From Synergistaceae bacterium (GTDB taxonomy: Bacteria; Synergistota; Synergistia; Synergistales; Aminobacteriaceae): a stretch of DNA of 5,208 nucleotides. A model generated the notes under the pieces. The model searched no databases and was not told the DNA's origin. It worked only from the letters and a program-made list of their open reading frames with translations. Where the stretch lies: assembly GCA_031270755.1 (NCBI GenBank), contig JAISWV010000115.1, positions 1 to 5,208 of the forward strand, given 5' to 3'. The position numbers and the translations under genes are program-made. Of the stretch, positions 1 to 5,090 are shown piece by piece. Position 1 is the first letter of the stretch. Each line of letters begins with the position of its first letter.

Positions 1-746
1 AGAGCCGTTTCATCGAGGTATCCGTCGAAGTTCGTCACAAGCTCTTCTTCGGTGTAGCCCAGCATTGTCGTGTACCGTTTCGCCATGGAAATGTCGAATA
101 AATTGTTTAAAGCGGAAAAAACCCCCATCTTGGAAAACTTGCTGATCCCCGTCAAAAAAATAAAACGCAAACTTTCGTCGGCAGCCTTGATACGGATATA
201 AAAATCTTTTAAAATCTCGCGTATTTCTTCGACTTTCGGCGGATCGAAAACGTGTTGCAAGATAGGGCTGTCGTATTCGTCTATCAGAAGGACAACCTGC
301 GAGTCGTACCTCCGCGCCGTCCTTTTCAGCAAACTGGAAAGCGCATCGCCTGGGGCGGAAGCTTCAATTTCAACGCCGAGCCGTTCGCCATTTTCCTTCA
401 CTCTGTCCAGCATGGAAGAGCGCAGAACCTCAGGGCCCATGTTCACCGTGAGGTCGCTCATATCCAGTCGAACGACGGGGTGCGTCTCGTAGTCGGGGCG
501 GTTTACGAACTCTTCGGCGTAAAGCCCCCGAAACAGTTCTTTTTTACCCGAAAAGAGCGCGTCGAAGGTGGATATTGTCAAAGATTTGCCGAAGCGCCGG
601 GGACGCGAGAGAAAATAGACGGAGCCGCTATCGATGAGGTCCACCAAATATCGTGTTTTATCTACATACAGACAGCCTTCTCTGCGCAGCTTCTCGAACG
701 TCTGGACGCCTATGGGCAGCTTGGGCAGTTTGTTGTTCATCGTCAT
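1..746 (-). CDS. AAA-ATPase-like protein (N-terminal part; cut at window edge)
   Basis: This minus-strand frame is open from 746 to the window edge (248 codons) and its 3' end is missing. The protein begins MTMNNKLPKLPIGVQTFEKL and continues with YVDKT, the usual opening of the AAA-ATPase-like family (Pfam AAA-ATPase_like). A P-loop-type motif, RPRRFGKSL, lies at about residues 48-56. A Walker B motif, VVLLIDEYDSP, lies at about 151-161, and a sensor-like FIFLTGISKF at about 195-204. In this family the ATPase part is normally followed by a PD-(D/E)XK nuclease-like domain (DUF1703), giving roughly 500-580 aa, so about half the protein should lie beyond the window. I chose the ATG at 746 because AAGGAAG (754-760) sits 7 nt upstream; the in-frame ATG at 740 would be 13 nt away. 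The cellular role of the family is unsettled. These genes are often multicopy and variable between strains, which suggests a mobile or accessory function (inference). The gene is divergent from the peptidase gene. Confidence 0.9.
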   Translation of the reverse strand, partial: MTMNNKLPKLPIGVQTFEKLRREGCLYVDKTRYLVDLIDSGSVYFLSRPRRFGKSLTISTFDALFSGKKELFRGLYAEEFVNRPDYETHPVVRLDMSDLTVNMGPEVLRSSMLDRVKENGERLGVEIEASAPGDALSSLLKRTARRYDSQVVLLIDEYDSPILQHVFDPPKVEEIREILKDFYIRIKAADESLRFIFLTGISKFSKMGVFSALNNLFDISMAKRYTTMLGYTEEELVTNFDGYLDETA

Positions 747-778
747 CTGTCATCTTCCTTTCGGCGACTTCGCCTAAG

Positions 779-805
779 AGTATATCTATTGGGCACGCAA
801 GTCAA
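779..805 (-). promoter_or_regulatory. Candidate promoter of the AAA-ATPase-like gene
   Basis: On the minus strand, TTGACT (800-805) and TATACT (779-784) are separated by 15 bp. The -10 box lies about 20 bp upstream of the Shine-Dalgarno sequence at 754-760. Both boxes are close to sigma-70 consensus, but the spacer is shorter than the usual 16-18 bp, so the call is tentative. Confidence 0.4.
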
Positions 806-843
806 ATGTTGTTTGAACTGGGCGCGGCAGAGGAGGCCCACGT

Positions 844-857
844 TGTCCTATAATATT
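844..857 (+). promoter_or_regulatory. Candidate -10 region of the M24 peptidase gene
   Basis: A perfect TATAAT (849-854) stands 47 bp upstream of the ATG at 902 and would give a leader of about 40 nt. No good -35 lies at the right distance: the hexamer at 826-831 is GGCAGA, and TTGAAC at 813-818 is too far away. The box is embedded in TGTCCTATAAT (844-854), an 11-mer that recurs in inverted orientation at 2055-2065 and 2160-2170. It may therefore be part of a repeat or a regulator site rather than a simple promoter. Confidence 0.4.
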
Positions 858-901
858 GTAAAAGGCAAATTTGTGCATATCTTAGATGGGAGGTTTTGGC
901 A

Positions 902-2014
902 ATGCAGTTCGACGTCATACACAGTAGAGTGGAAAAACTTAGGGCGCTGATGCGAGAAAGGGAAATGGATGCGTTTGTTTTGATCGTTCTGGAAAGGTTG
1001 AACTCCGAAAGCTGTCACTATATTTCGGGGTTTCGAGGCAGCAGCGCGGCGTTGATCATCGACAGCAGAAACGAGATGCTGGTCACCGACGGACGTTATC
1101 AAACCCAGGCAACTTTGCAGTCGCCTTTCGCCTTGACCGTTCAGACGAAGCTGCCGCTTCCTGACTTCGTCGCGAGTGTTGTCTCCGAAAAAGGCTATAA
1201 GTCTGTAGGATTCGAATCCGAGAAACTTTTTTACAATATTGCCACGGAAATCCTGAAAAAAGTTCCGATAAATTGGAAAGACGCCTCGGCCTTGATTCCA
1301 TTTTTACGGCGCACCAAGGACGCGGCCGAAGCGGACGCCATCAAACGGGCTGGCGTCATCGCCCGTAAGGCATACGACAAGGTCTTGCCCCGGGTGTACG
1401 TCGGCATGACGGAAGTCGAATTCGAAAGCGGTCTGCTTTACGAAATCAAGATGGCAGGCGCCGAAAAAGGATGGTCGCACGATGACTTCATTGTAGTGTC
1501 GGGCGAGCGCGGAGCCATGTGCCACGGACGTGCGACACAAAAACCCTTCGCGTTGGGGGACACGGTGACTTTGGATTATGGCGTCATGGTGGAAGGTTAT
1601 ATGTGCGACATCACGCGCAATTTCGCCGTTGGCAAGGCCCAAAAACAAGCAGTCGAGATAGACCAAATCTTGGTCAAAGCGCATCGCGACGCCGCGGCCG
1701 TTTTGCGCCCGGGCATTACCGGCAAGGAAGTAGACGCTGTGGCGCGTAAAGTCATTGCGGACGCGGGATACGAGAAAAATTTCATTCATGGGCTTGGCCA
1801 CGGACTGGGCCTCGAAGTTCATGAAGCGCCGCGTTTGTCATTCCTCTCGAAGGACACTCTGAAAGCGGGCGACGTCGTTACCGTGGAACCGGGTATCTAC
1901 ATCGAAGGTTGGGGCGGCCTTCGCGTCGAAGACGATTACCTCGTCACAGAAAGCGGATCGGAATGCCTCACTCAGTCCGACGATCAACATTTACGAGTCG
2001 TCGCGGAAGGATAA
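902..2014 (+). CDS. M24B family metallopeptidase (Xaa-Pro aminopeptidase/dipeptidase type)
   Basis: This complete 370-aa protein probably removes N-terminal residues in front of proline or splits Xaa-Pro dipeptides in the cytoplasm, using two metal ions. An N-terminal creatinase-like domain covers about residues 4-130 (including FRGSSAALIID and TDGRYQTQA). The pita-bread M24 catalytic domain runs from about 138 to 350. All five expected metal ligands are visible: D225 (LDYGV), D236 (CDITR), H300 (GLGHGLG), E329 (VEPGIY) and E343 (RVEDD). The supporting histidines H208 (CHGR) and H307 (EVHE) are also present. Length is normal for the short bacterial PepP/PepQ-like branch; sequence alone does not separate aminopeptidase from dipeptidase. 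The ATG at 902 is preferred because GGGAGG (888-893) lies 8 nt upstream; an in-frame TTG at 896 would be too close to it. The gene stands alone, diverges from the AAA-ATPase-like gene, and has no hairpin directly after its TAA. Confidence 0.93.
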   Translation: MQFDVIHSRVEKLRALMREREMDAFVLIVLERLNSESCHYISGFRGSSAALIIDSRNEMLVTDGRYQTQATLQSPFALTVQTKLPLPDFVASVVSEKGYKSVGFESEKLFYNIATEILKKVPINWKDASALIPFLRRTKDAAEADAIKRAGVIARKAYDKVLPRVYVGMTEVEFESGLLYEIKMAGAEKGWSHDDFIVVSGERGAMCHGRATQKPFALGDTVTLDYGVMVEGYMCDITRNFAVGKAQKQAVEIDQILVKAHRDAAAVLRPGITGKEVDAVARKVIADAGYEKNFIHGLGHGLGLEVHEAPRLSFLSKDTLKAGDVVTVEPGIYIEGWGGLRVEDDYLVTESGSECLTQSDDQHLRVVAEG

Positions 2015-2097
2015 AAAGAAATAAATCTTGGAATTGATAATTGACATTTGAAACATTATAGGACATCAATCCAATGACTCATGCGATTCCTGTGCTG

Positions 2098-2138
2098 ATC
2101 AAGGTTTATTTTCCGATGTAGTATTCATCAAGGTTTAT
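2098..2138 (+). repeat. Two direct copies of ATCAAGGTTTAT
   Basis: The 12-mer ATCAAGGTTTAT is found at 2098-2109 and again at 2127-2138, so the repeat period is 29 bp. The two copies lie between the ACATTATAGGACAT repeats and directly precede the palindrome at 2139. With only two copies and a 17-bp spacer this is not a CRISPR array. No function is visible. Confidence 0.5.
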
Positions 2139-2166
2139 CTATAATGTAACATAAGATACATTATAG
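2139..2166. repeat. Perfect palindrome CTATAATGTA / TACATTATAG
   Basis: Arms at 2139-2148 and 2157-2166 are perfectly complementary over 10 bp with an 8-nt loop (ACATAAGA). The right arm is part of the second ACATTATAGGACAT copy, so the element combines direct and inverted copies of one motif. It is AT-rich and has no T-tract, which fits a protein-binding site or the end of a small element better than a terminator. Confidence 0.5.
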
Positions 2167-2239
2167 GACATTTAGTGCTTGAAAGGGCGACAGGCACAGG
2201 GACTCTCTGAGACTTTCAATGTAAAAAAGTCCAGATAAG

Positions 2240-2289
2240 CGTTCAAGCTCAGAGGTGCGGAGTTCGTTCGACCCCCCTGAGCTTGAACG
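2240..2289. repeat. Long hairpin with 13-bp perfect arms
   Basis: CGTTCAAGCTCAG (2240-2252) pairs perfectly with CTGAGCTTGAACG (2277-2289). Inside the 24-nt loop, GG.GT and AC.CC can add further pairs. No T-run follows on either strand at terminator distance, and the element lies 225 bp after the peptidase stop, so a simple intrinsic terminator is unlikely. The CCCCTGAGC at its right side is shared with the hairpin behind etfA (5061-5069), which suggests a family of palindromic elements. Confidence 0.55.
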
Positions 2290-2327
2290 TTTGCGAGAAC
2301 CTTATTACGAACACAAATGTCCTATTG

Positions 2328-2477
2328 TTACACGGATCTCGGCTGTCTTTCGTCTACATCTGGAAAGGGAATGTGCAACATCCTCATTAAATCTTTTTCC
2401 ACTTCCAAATACTCGCCCCGGCGATAAATTCAATGAAAAATTGCTCGTTGGTCCAAGATTTCCCTAATTGATTGAAT
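2328..2477 (-). pseudogene. Possible coding relic with an in-frame TGA, family unknown
   Basis: On the minus strand one frame reads SIREILDQRAIFH, then TGA, then IYRRGEYLEVEKDL and MRMLHIPFPDVDERQPRSV before a TAA at 2328-2330. Apart from the single TGA (2430-2432) it is open for about 49 codons. The charged, helix-like composition looks more protein-like than the other frames here. No ribosome site or start is evident: the only ATGs lie after the TGA. I do not recognise the family. It may be the end of a decayed accessory or transposon gene, or a chance frame. Confidence 0.22.
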
Positions 2478-2513
2478 TTACAGCGGATTTTAGGGCTTTT
2501 GCAGAATGTAGTT

Positions 2514-2542
2514 AAGAAGTCAAGAAGTCAAGAAGTCAAGAA
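2514..2542. repeat. Tandem octamer array (AAGAAGTC, about 3.6 units)
   Basis: AAGAAGTC occurs three times head to tail (2514-2521, 2522-2529, 2530-2537) and is followed by a partial AAGAA. On the minus strand it reads as repeated TTGACTTC. Because 8 is not a multiple of 3, unit gain or loss would shift frame if translated, but no gene spans it. One and a half units of the same motif occur at 4939-4951. Confidence 0.75.
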
Positions 2543-2608
2543 AAACTCAAATTTTCTTAAACGTACCCCTCCCCTCCCCTGCTTTTCATCGTACAAATCA
2601 TACAAACT

Positions 2609-2655
2609 CAAGGGGACGGAGCTCGTATATCCAAGTATACGGCTCGGTCCCCTTG
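2609..2655 (-). terminator. Long hairpin after the permease gene, probable terminator or REP-like element
   Basis: CAAGGGGAC.GAGC (2609-2622) pairs with GCTC.GTCCCCTTG (2642-2655), 13 of 14 positions matching, with one G-G mismatch. Inside it CGTATA (2624-2629) pairs with TATACG (2636-2641) around a 6-nt loop. The hairpin begins 23 bp past the permease stop codon, a natural place for a terminator. However, the minus strand continues AGTTTGTATG, so the U-tract is poor. A palindromic repeat that stabilises the 3' end of the message is an equal possibility. Confidence 0.55.
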
Positions 2656-2678
2656 GTACGGCACATCTCTGCCAGGTC

Positions 2679-4091
2679 TTACGTCGCTGTGCTCTCGACC
2701 TCTTTCGTCTTTCTTTTCGCCGCCAGGTATTGCACCACAACGGCGATGACGATGCCCGCGGCCAAACCGGCCGCAGGTCCGGCAACGGCCAGAATGCTGC
2801 CCACGACGCCGGCGACCCCGCGCTCCTCGTTGTCATTCACCATGTTGAACGCCACATAGAAGCAACCGAACGCCTGAATCATCAGAGTGAGAGACATCGA
2901 GAGCGGCAGAACCGGCCTTATCAACGCGATCAGAGGTATTATCAGGATGCACACGACCTTGAATATGTTGAAAGTGCACACTCCGCCCCATATGGAGTAC
3001 ATGTTTTCCTTGCCGGTCTTGTAGCGCTCCGCCACCGAGAGACACATAGCCGACCACAGCGGGCCGGACATCGTCACGGTCGGGCAGAACAGAGACTGCA
3101 GTATGTTGCGGAGGCCGCATATCACGTTGCTCCTGTTGGGGTCGACATCGATTATTTCATCCTTGCGCACTCTGCCGGCGTCCCTAAAAAACTCGGTGCC
3201 CGCTACGATGTCACCGAAAGCGATAACGTATGCGATAAGCGCCATAGGAATGGCAGACATCAATATTTTAATTGAAGGAAAGCCGACCCCCATCATGGAG
3301 AAATTATTCCACACCCATGGGAGCCCCTCAGGCCCAAAGGGGTTGAAAATCCAGCCGCCCTCGGTCAACGCCGGAGTGTCGAGCTCGCCCGTTATCATCC
3401 CCACGGCAAACGCCACAAGCAACGCCGGAACGAAACCGCTCTTGGCCATGATATTGATGAAGAAGTTCCCCTTGCTTTCCTTGGCTTCTTTAAACCCTTT
3501 TGAAAACAGAAGGAAGAAGGACACCAGAACGCCCGTGGTGAAAGAGAACGGAAATCTGTAAAAACCCAAACCACCGCTCGCCAGCGGCGCGAATCCATAC
3601 CTCCCGATGACGGACGCTATTCCGGCACCGATCAAGATCCCGGCCTTGACCGAGTTCGGAGTCATCTTGACCAGCTTGCCCGCAATACCGGTCACTCCCA
3701 GCGCCAAGAACAGTATGCCCAGGACCAGCTGCAGCGAGACCAGCGCCTCAATCCTCGCAACTCCCGTGTAAGTGAGCAAAAATGCCGTCGTAAGCGGGAT
3801 GGACGGGGTGATCCATCCTCCTACGATAGGGTCCACCAACAAATTTTGAACGAAATACAACGTATCGTGAACGCAGATAATAGCCAGAGCCGCTCCCCAC
3901 GTGAGACCGTACAGATCTTGAAGGTACGCCGTCGCCGAGACGCAGGTCATGAAAACGACCATTGCCTGGACCATCTCCGGGAACTCCCACTCGAAATGAA
4001 TGAATGGAAGTCTCAGCTTGAACATACCAAGTGGAATGTAGGGCTGTTCCCCTCCCTCTTTGCGCCTGCCGCTCGGTAATAGAAGTAGCAT
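2679..4091 (-). CDS. Putative NCS2/SLC23-like membrane permease, substrate unknown
   Basis: This complete 470-aa protein is strongly hydrophobic, with about 11-14 membrane segments between residues 38 and 455. It should act as an ion-coupled solute carrier in the inner membrane. Three features recall the NCS2 (xanthine/uracil/ascorbate) and SulP fold. The segment DPIVGGWITPSIPLTTAFLL at 87-106 resembles the half-helix of that fold. AYVIAFGDIVAGTEF (287-301) resembles the conserved transmembrane helix 8 with its GD motif. A re-entrant-looking stretch, RNILQSLFCPTVTMSGP, follows at 328-344. The match is distant, since the classic NCS2 signature residues are not all present, so the substrate cannot be assigned. 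The ATG at 4091 is supported by AAGGAGGG (4101-4108), 9 nt upstream; Met23 is a less likely alternative. The short N-terminus (MLLLLPSGRRKEGGEQ) is soluble and charged. The gene stands alone, with a long hairpin after the stop codon and a palindrome 47 bp upstream of the start. Confidence 0.8.
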   Translation of the reverse strand: MLLLLPSGRRKEGGEQPYIPLGMFKLRLPFIHFEWEFPEMVQAMVVFMTCVSATAYLQDLYGLTWGAALAIICVHDTLYFVQNLLVDPIVGGWITPSIPLTTAFLLTYTGVARIEALVSLQLVLGILFLALGVTGIAGKLVKMTPNSVKAGILIGAGIASVIGRYGFAPLASGGLGFYRFPFSFTTGVLVSFFLLFSKGFKEAKESKGNFFINIMAKSGFVPALLVAFAVGMITGELDTPALTEGGWIFNPFGPEGLPWVWNNFSMMGVGFPSIKILMSAIPMALIAYVIAFGDIVAGTEFFRDAGRVRKDEIIDVDPNRSNVICGLRNILQSLFCPTVTMSGPLWSAMCLSVAERYKTGKENMYSIWGGVCTFNIFKVVCILIIPLIALIRPVLPLSMSLTLMIQAFGCFYVAFNMVNDNEERGVAGVVGSILAVAGPAAGLAAGIVIAVVVQYLAAKRKTKEVESTAT

Positions 4092-4137
4092 AAAAATTTT
4101 CCCTCCTTATATATAATTATGGAAAGTGTTGTGTTCC

Positions 4138-4163
4138 TAATGATTTTTCGCGTAAGATCATTA
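4138..4163. promoter_or_regulatory. Palindrome upstream of the permease, candidate operator
   Basis: TAATGATTTT (4138-4147) and AAGATCATTA (4154-4163) form a near-perfect inverted repeat, 9 of 10 positions complementary, around TCGCGT. It ends 47 bp upstream of the permease ATG and overlaps the place where a -35 box would fall if CATAAT (4116-4121, minus strand) is the -10. The symmetry and position suit a dimeric repressor or activator site. No known regulator consensus is recognised. Confidence 0.4.
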
Positions 4164-4218
4164 TTCGCAAAACGCTCCCGTAAGCTCGGTTTCTAAAAAC
4201 TCTTCCCGCTCCCTCTCT

Positions 4219-4500
4219 TCAAGTCAGACTCCAAATCTCCTCGTCGGTCAGCTTCGGCGCGTCTTTAATCTCGTAAGCGATGCGGCTGATGTTGACGAGA
4301 TGATGGAACCAGAGGTTTTCGCTCAAGCTGTTGTTGCTCCATGTGCCGCAGCCCAGTGTCGCTGTCGGGTTCAAACCGTTGGCGAGAGTCCCGCCGAGGC
4401 TGTTGGAGCCGATTTGATTGATGCTGAAACGGGAAACCGAAAGCTTCAGCTGTGCCTCGCGCGCTTTCTGGATCAGTTGTGATACATGTTCCTCCCTCCG
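4219..4500 (-). pseudogene. C-terminal remnant of an acylating (CoA-dependent) aldehyde dehydrogenase
   Basis: About 93 codons resemble the C-terminus of acylating aldehyde dehydrogenases (EutE/PduP/SucD/AdhE N-domain superfamily). The frame contains REEHVSQL, then SVSRFSINQIGSNSLGG, NGLNPTATLGCGTWSNNS (about 4374-4321), ENLWFHHLVNISRIAY and TDEEIW before a TGA at 4219-4221. TLGCG(S/T)W.NN followed by SEN...HLLN is a hallmark of this family. Intact members have roughly 450-500 residues, with the catalytic Cys and the NAD/CoA site far upstream of this part. Those regions are absent: the same frame upstream of about 4545 bears no resemblance. The original gene would have extended past 5500, where etfA now lies, so a deletion or rearrangement removed the 5' part. 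Such enzymes convert aldehydes to acyl-CoA, often next to alcohol or amino-acid fermentation genes. The remnant should be inactive. Confidence 0.7.
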
Positions 4501-4552
4501 TTTGCTTGATTTTAGGTCCGTAACGGCAACCCATACAAACGGAACATCGCTC

Positions 4553-4858
4553 TCAGATCTTTTGTGAGTATCGCGCGGCCCAAAACACACCCACGGCAAC
4601 AGCCGCCAGATACCTGTATTTTTTTGATTTTTTTTGATTTGAAAAGTGGGAACCAAACGATAAGTAGAAAACCGATGACAAAGGAACCGTGCAATGTGCA
4701 GCGAACCGGTAAGGAACGAGCCATGTGATCCGTTTGGCCTTTCGATCTGAAGAAAAGGTTGAAAACTGGCGTTTCTGGCCTCCAAGGCGCTGGATCATTT
4801 CTGAAATTGCAAGAGTAAAAGACCCAAAAACACGACTAATAACGTCATCGATCCCCAT
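4553..4858 (-). pseudogene. Possible frameshifted small membrane-protein gene with intact start signals
   Basis: An ATG at 4858 has a well-placed Shine-Dalgarno sequence (AGGAG, 4868-4872, 9 nt upstream) and a consensus promoter further up. The frame reads MGIDDVISRVFGSFTLAISE and runs for 101 codons to a TGA at 4553, resembling no family I know. Three hydrophobic stretches lie in three different minus-strand frames: MTLLVVFLGLLLLQF from 4848, SFVIGFLLIVWFPLF around 4690-4645, and YLAAVAVGVFWAARY around 4619-4570 in the frame of the ATG. Two long T-runs on the plus strand (T7 at 4619-4625, T8 at 4628-4635) are plausible slippage sites between the last two. The pattern suggests a small polytopic membrane protein broken by frameshifts, but a real 101-aa protein or the 17-aa hydrophobic peptide at 4848-4795 cannot be excluded. 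Confidence 0.3.
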
Positions 4859-4916
4859 GGTTTCGTACTCCTTTTCTCGTTCGCGCCTTTCTTTTCTAAA
4901 ATGTTTGTTTCCTAAT

Positions 4917-4943
4917 ATTATACCTTCATCAAATGACCGTCAA
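4917..4943 (-). promoter_or_regulatory. Strong candidate promoter reading toward 4858
   Basis: On the minus strand a perfect TATAAT (4917-4922) is preceded by TTGACG (4938-4943) with a 15-bp spacer; CTTGAC one base upstream would give 16 bp. The transcript would start near 4910 and reach the ribosome site at 4868-4872. The -35 lies inside GACTTCTT repeat sequence, so repeat change could alter promoter strength. Confidence 0.5.
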
Positions 4944-4951
4944 GAAGTCAA
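4939..4951. repeat. Second site of the AAGAAGTC octamer
   Basis: GTCAAGAAGTCAA (4939-4951) is identical to a stretch of the tandem array at 2514-2542. It lies 75 bp from the hairpin behind etfA, much as the larger array lies 66 bp from the hairpin behind the permease. Confidence 0.55.
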
Positions 4952-5026
4952 AAATGTTCGGTTCCACGTTCGCGGGAAGGACCTTCACTCTCGGAGTCGC
5001 GTTATTTTCTTGCACACATCTAAACA

Positions 5027-5066
5027 CAGGGGAATGGAGCCAGACTGCGTCTTCGCCAGTCCCCTG
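5027..5066 (-). terminator. Hairpin after etfA, probable terminator or REP-like element
   Basis: CAGGGGA (5027-5033) pairs with TCCCCTG (5060-5066). Inner pairs TGG/CCA and AGAC/GTCT (5042-5045 with 5049-5052) extend it into a long imperfect stem with a 3-nt loop. It begins 24 bp past the etfA stop codon. On the minus strand TGTTTAGATG follows, which is a poor U-tract. Its GGAG...TCCCCTGAGC outline resembles the hairpins at 2240-2289 and 2609-2655. Confidence 0.55.
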
Positions 5067-5090
5067 AGCCTTCCTATATCCAATATTGTG

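Larger units (their letters stand above)
2053..2171. repeat. Two direct copies of ACATTATAGGACAT, 105 bp apart
   Basis: The 14-mer ACATTATAGGACAT occurs at 2053-2066 and, identically, at 2158-2171. Its core in reverse complement, TGTCCTATAAT, is also the promoter-like element at 844-854. A partial copy, TGTCCTAT, lies at 2318-2325. The copies bracket about 90 bp of AT-rich sequence. They could be ends of a small mobile element or binding sites of a regulator; the sequence does not decide. Confidence 0.6.
2015..2678. other. Repeat-rich intergenic region between two converging genes
   Basis: These 664 bp separate the convergent peptidase and permease genes and contain no intact gene that I can support. 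Contents in order: AT-rich sequence with two ACATTATAGGACAT copies and a palindrome (2053-2171), a weak structured stretch with TTGAAAG/CTTTCAA arms (2179-2219), a strong hairpin (2240-2289), a possible coding relic on the minus strand (2328-2477), an octamer array (2514-2542), three CCCCT units (2566-2580) and a long hairpin (2609-2655). The plus-strand frame 2255-2467 starts with GTG inside the hairpin loop, has no ribosome site and resembles no family I know. The region reads as accumulated small repeats and debris. Confidence 0.7.

Noticed and set aside
252..950. Long plus-strand open frame of 232 codons
   Set aside because: It is antisense to the AAA-ATPase-like gene, which shows clear motifs on the minus strand, and it runs into the peptidase start region. 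No ribosome site or family match.
1304..1822. Minus-strand open frame of 172 codons inside the peptidase gene
   Set aside because: The plus strand encodes all M24 metal ligands here, so this is a shadow frame.
2098..2138. Two short direct repeats considered as a CRISPR remnant
   Set aside because: Only two 12-bp copies with a 17-bp spacer, no cas genes; well below the size of CRISPR repeats and spacers.
2255..2467. Plus-strand 70-codon frame starting with GTG
   Set aside because: The start lies in the loop of the hairpin at 2240-2289, no Shine-Dalgarno sequence is present and the product resembles nothing I know.
2472..3275. Plus-strand open frame of 267 codons starting in the octamer region
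   Set aside because: Most of it is antisense to the permease. Its His/Arg-rich translation is typical of an opposite-strand shadow, and its 5' part crosses the repeats and hairpin.
3103..3561. Plus-strand open frame of 152 codons inside the permease gene
   Set aside because: Antisense to a well-supported membrane protein; no start signals.
4092..4218. Permease leader considered as a riboswitch
   Set aside because: Apart from the palindrome at 4138-4163 no conserved riboswitch core or multi-stem fold was visible.
4219..4785. The full 188-codon minus-strand frame as one intact gene
   Set aside because: Only the last roughly 93 codons resemble the aldehyde dehydrogenase family. The first part is low-quality sequence overlapping the frameshifted region, and no ribosome site precedes the ATG at 4785.
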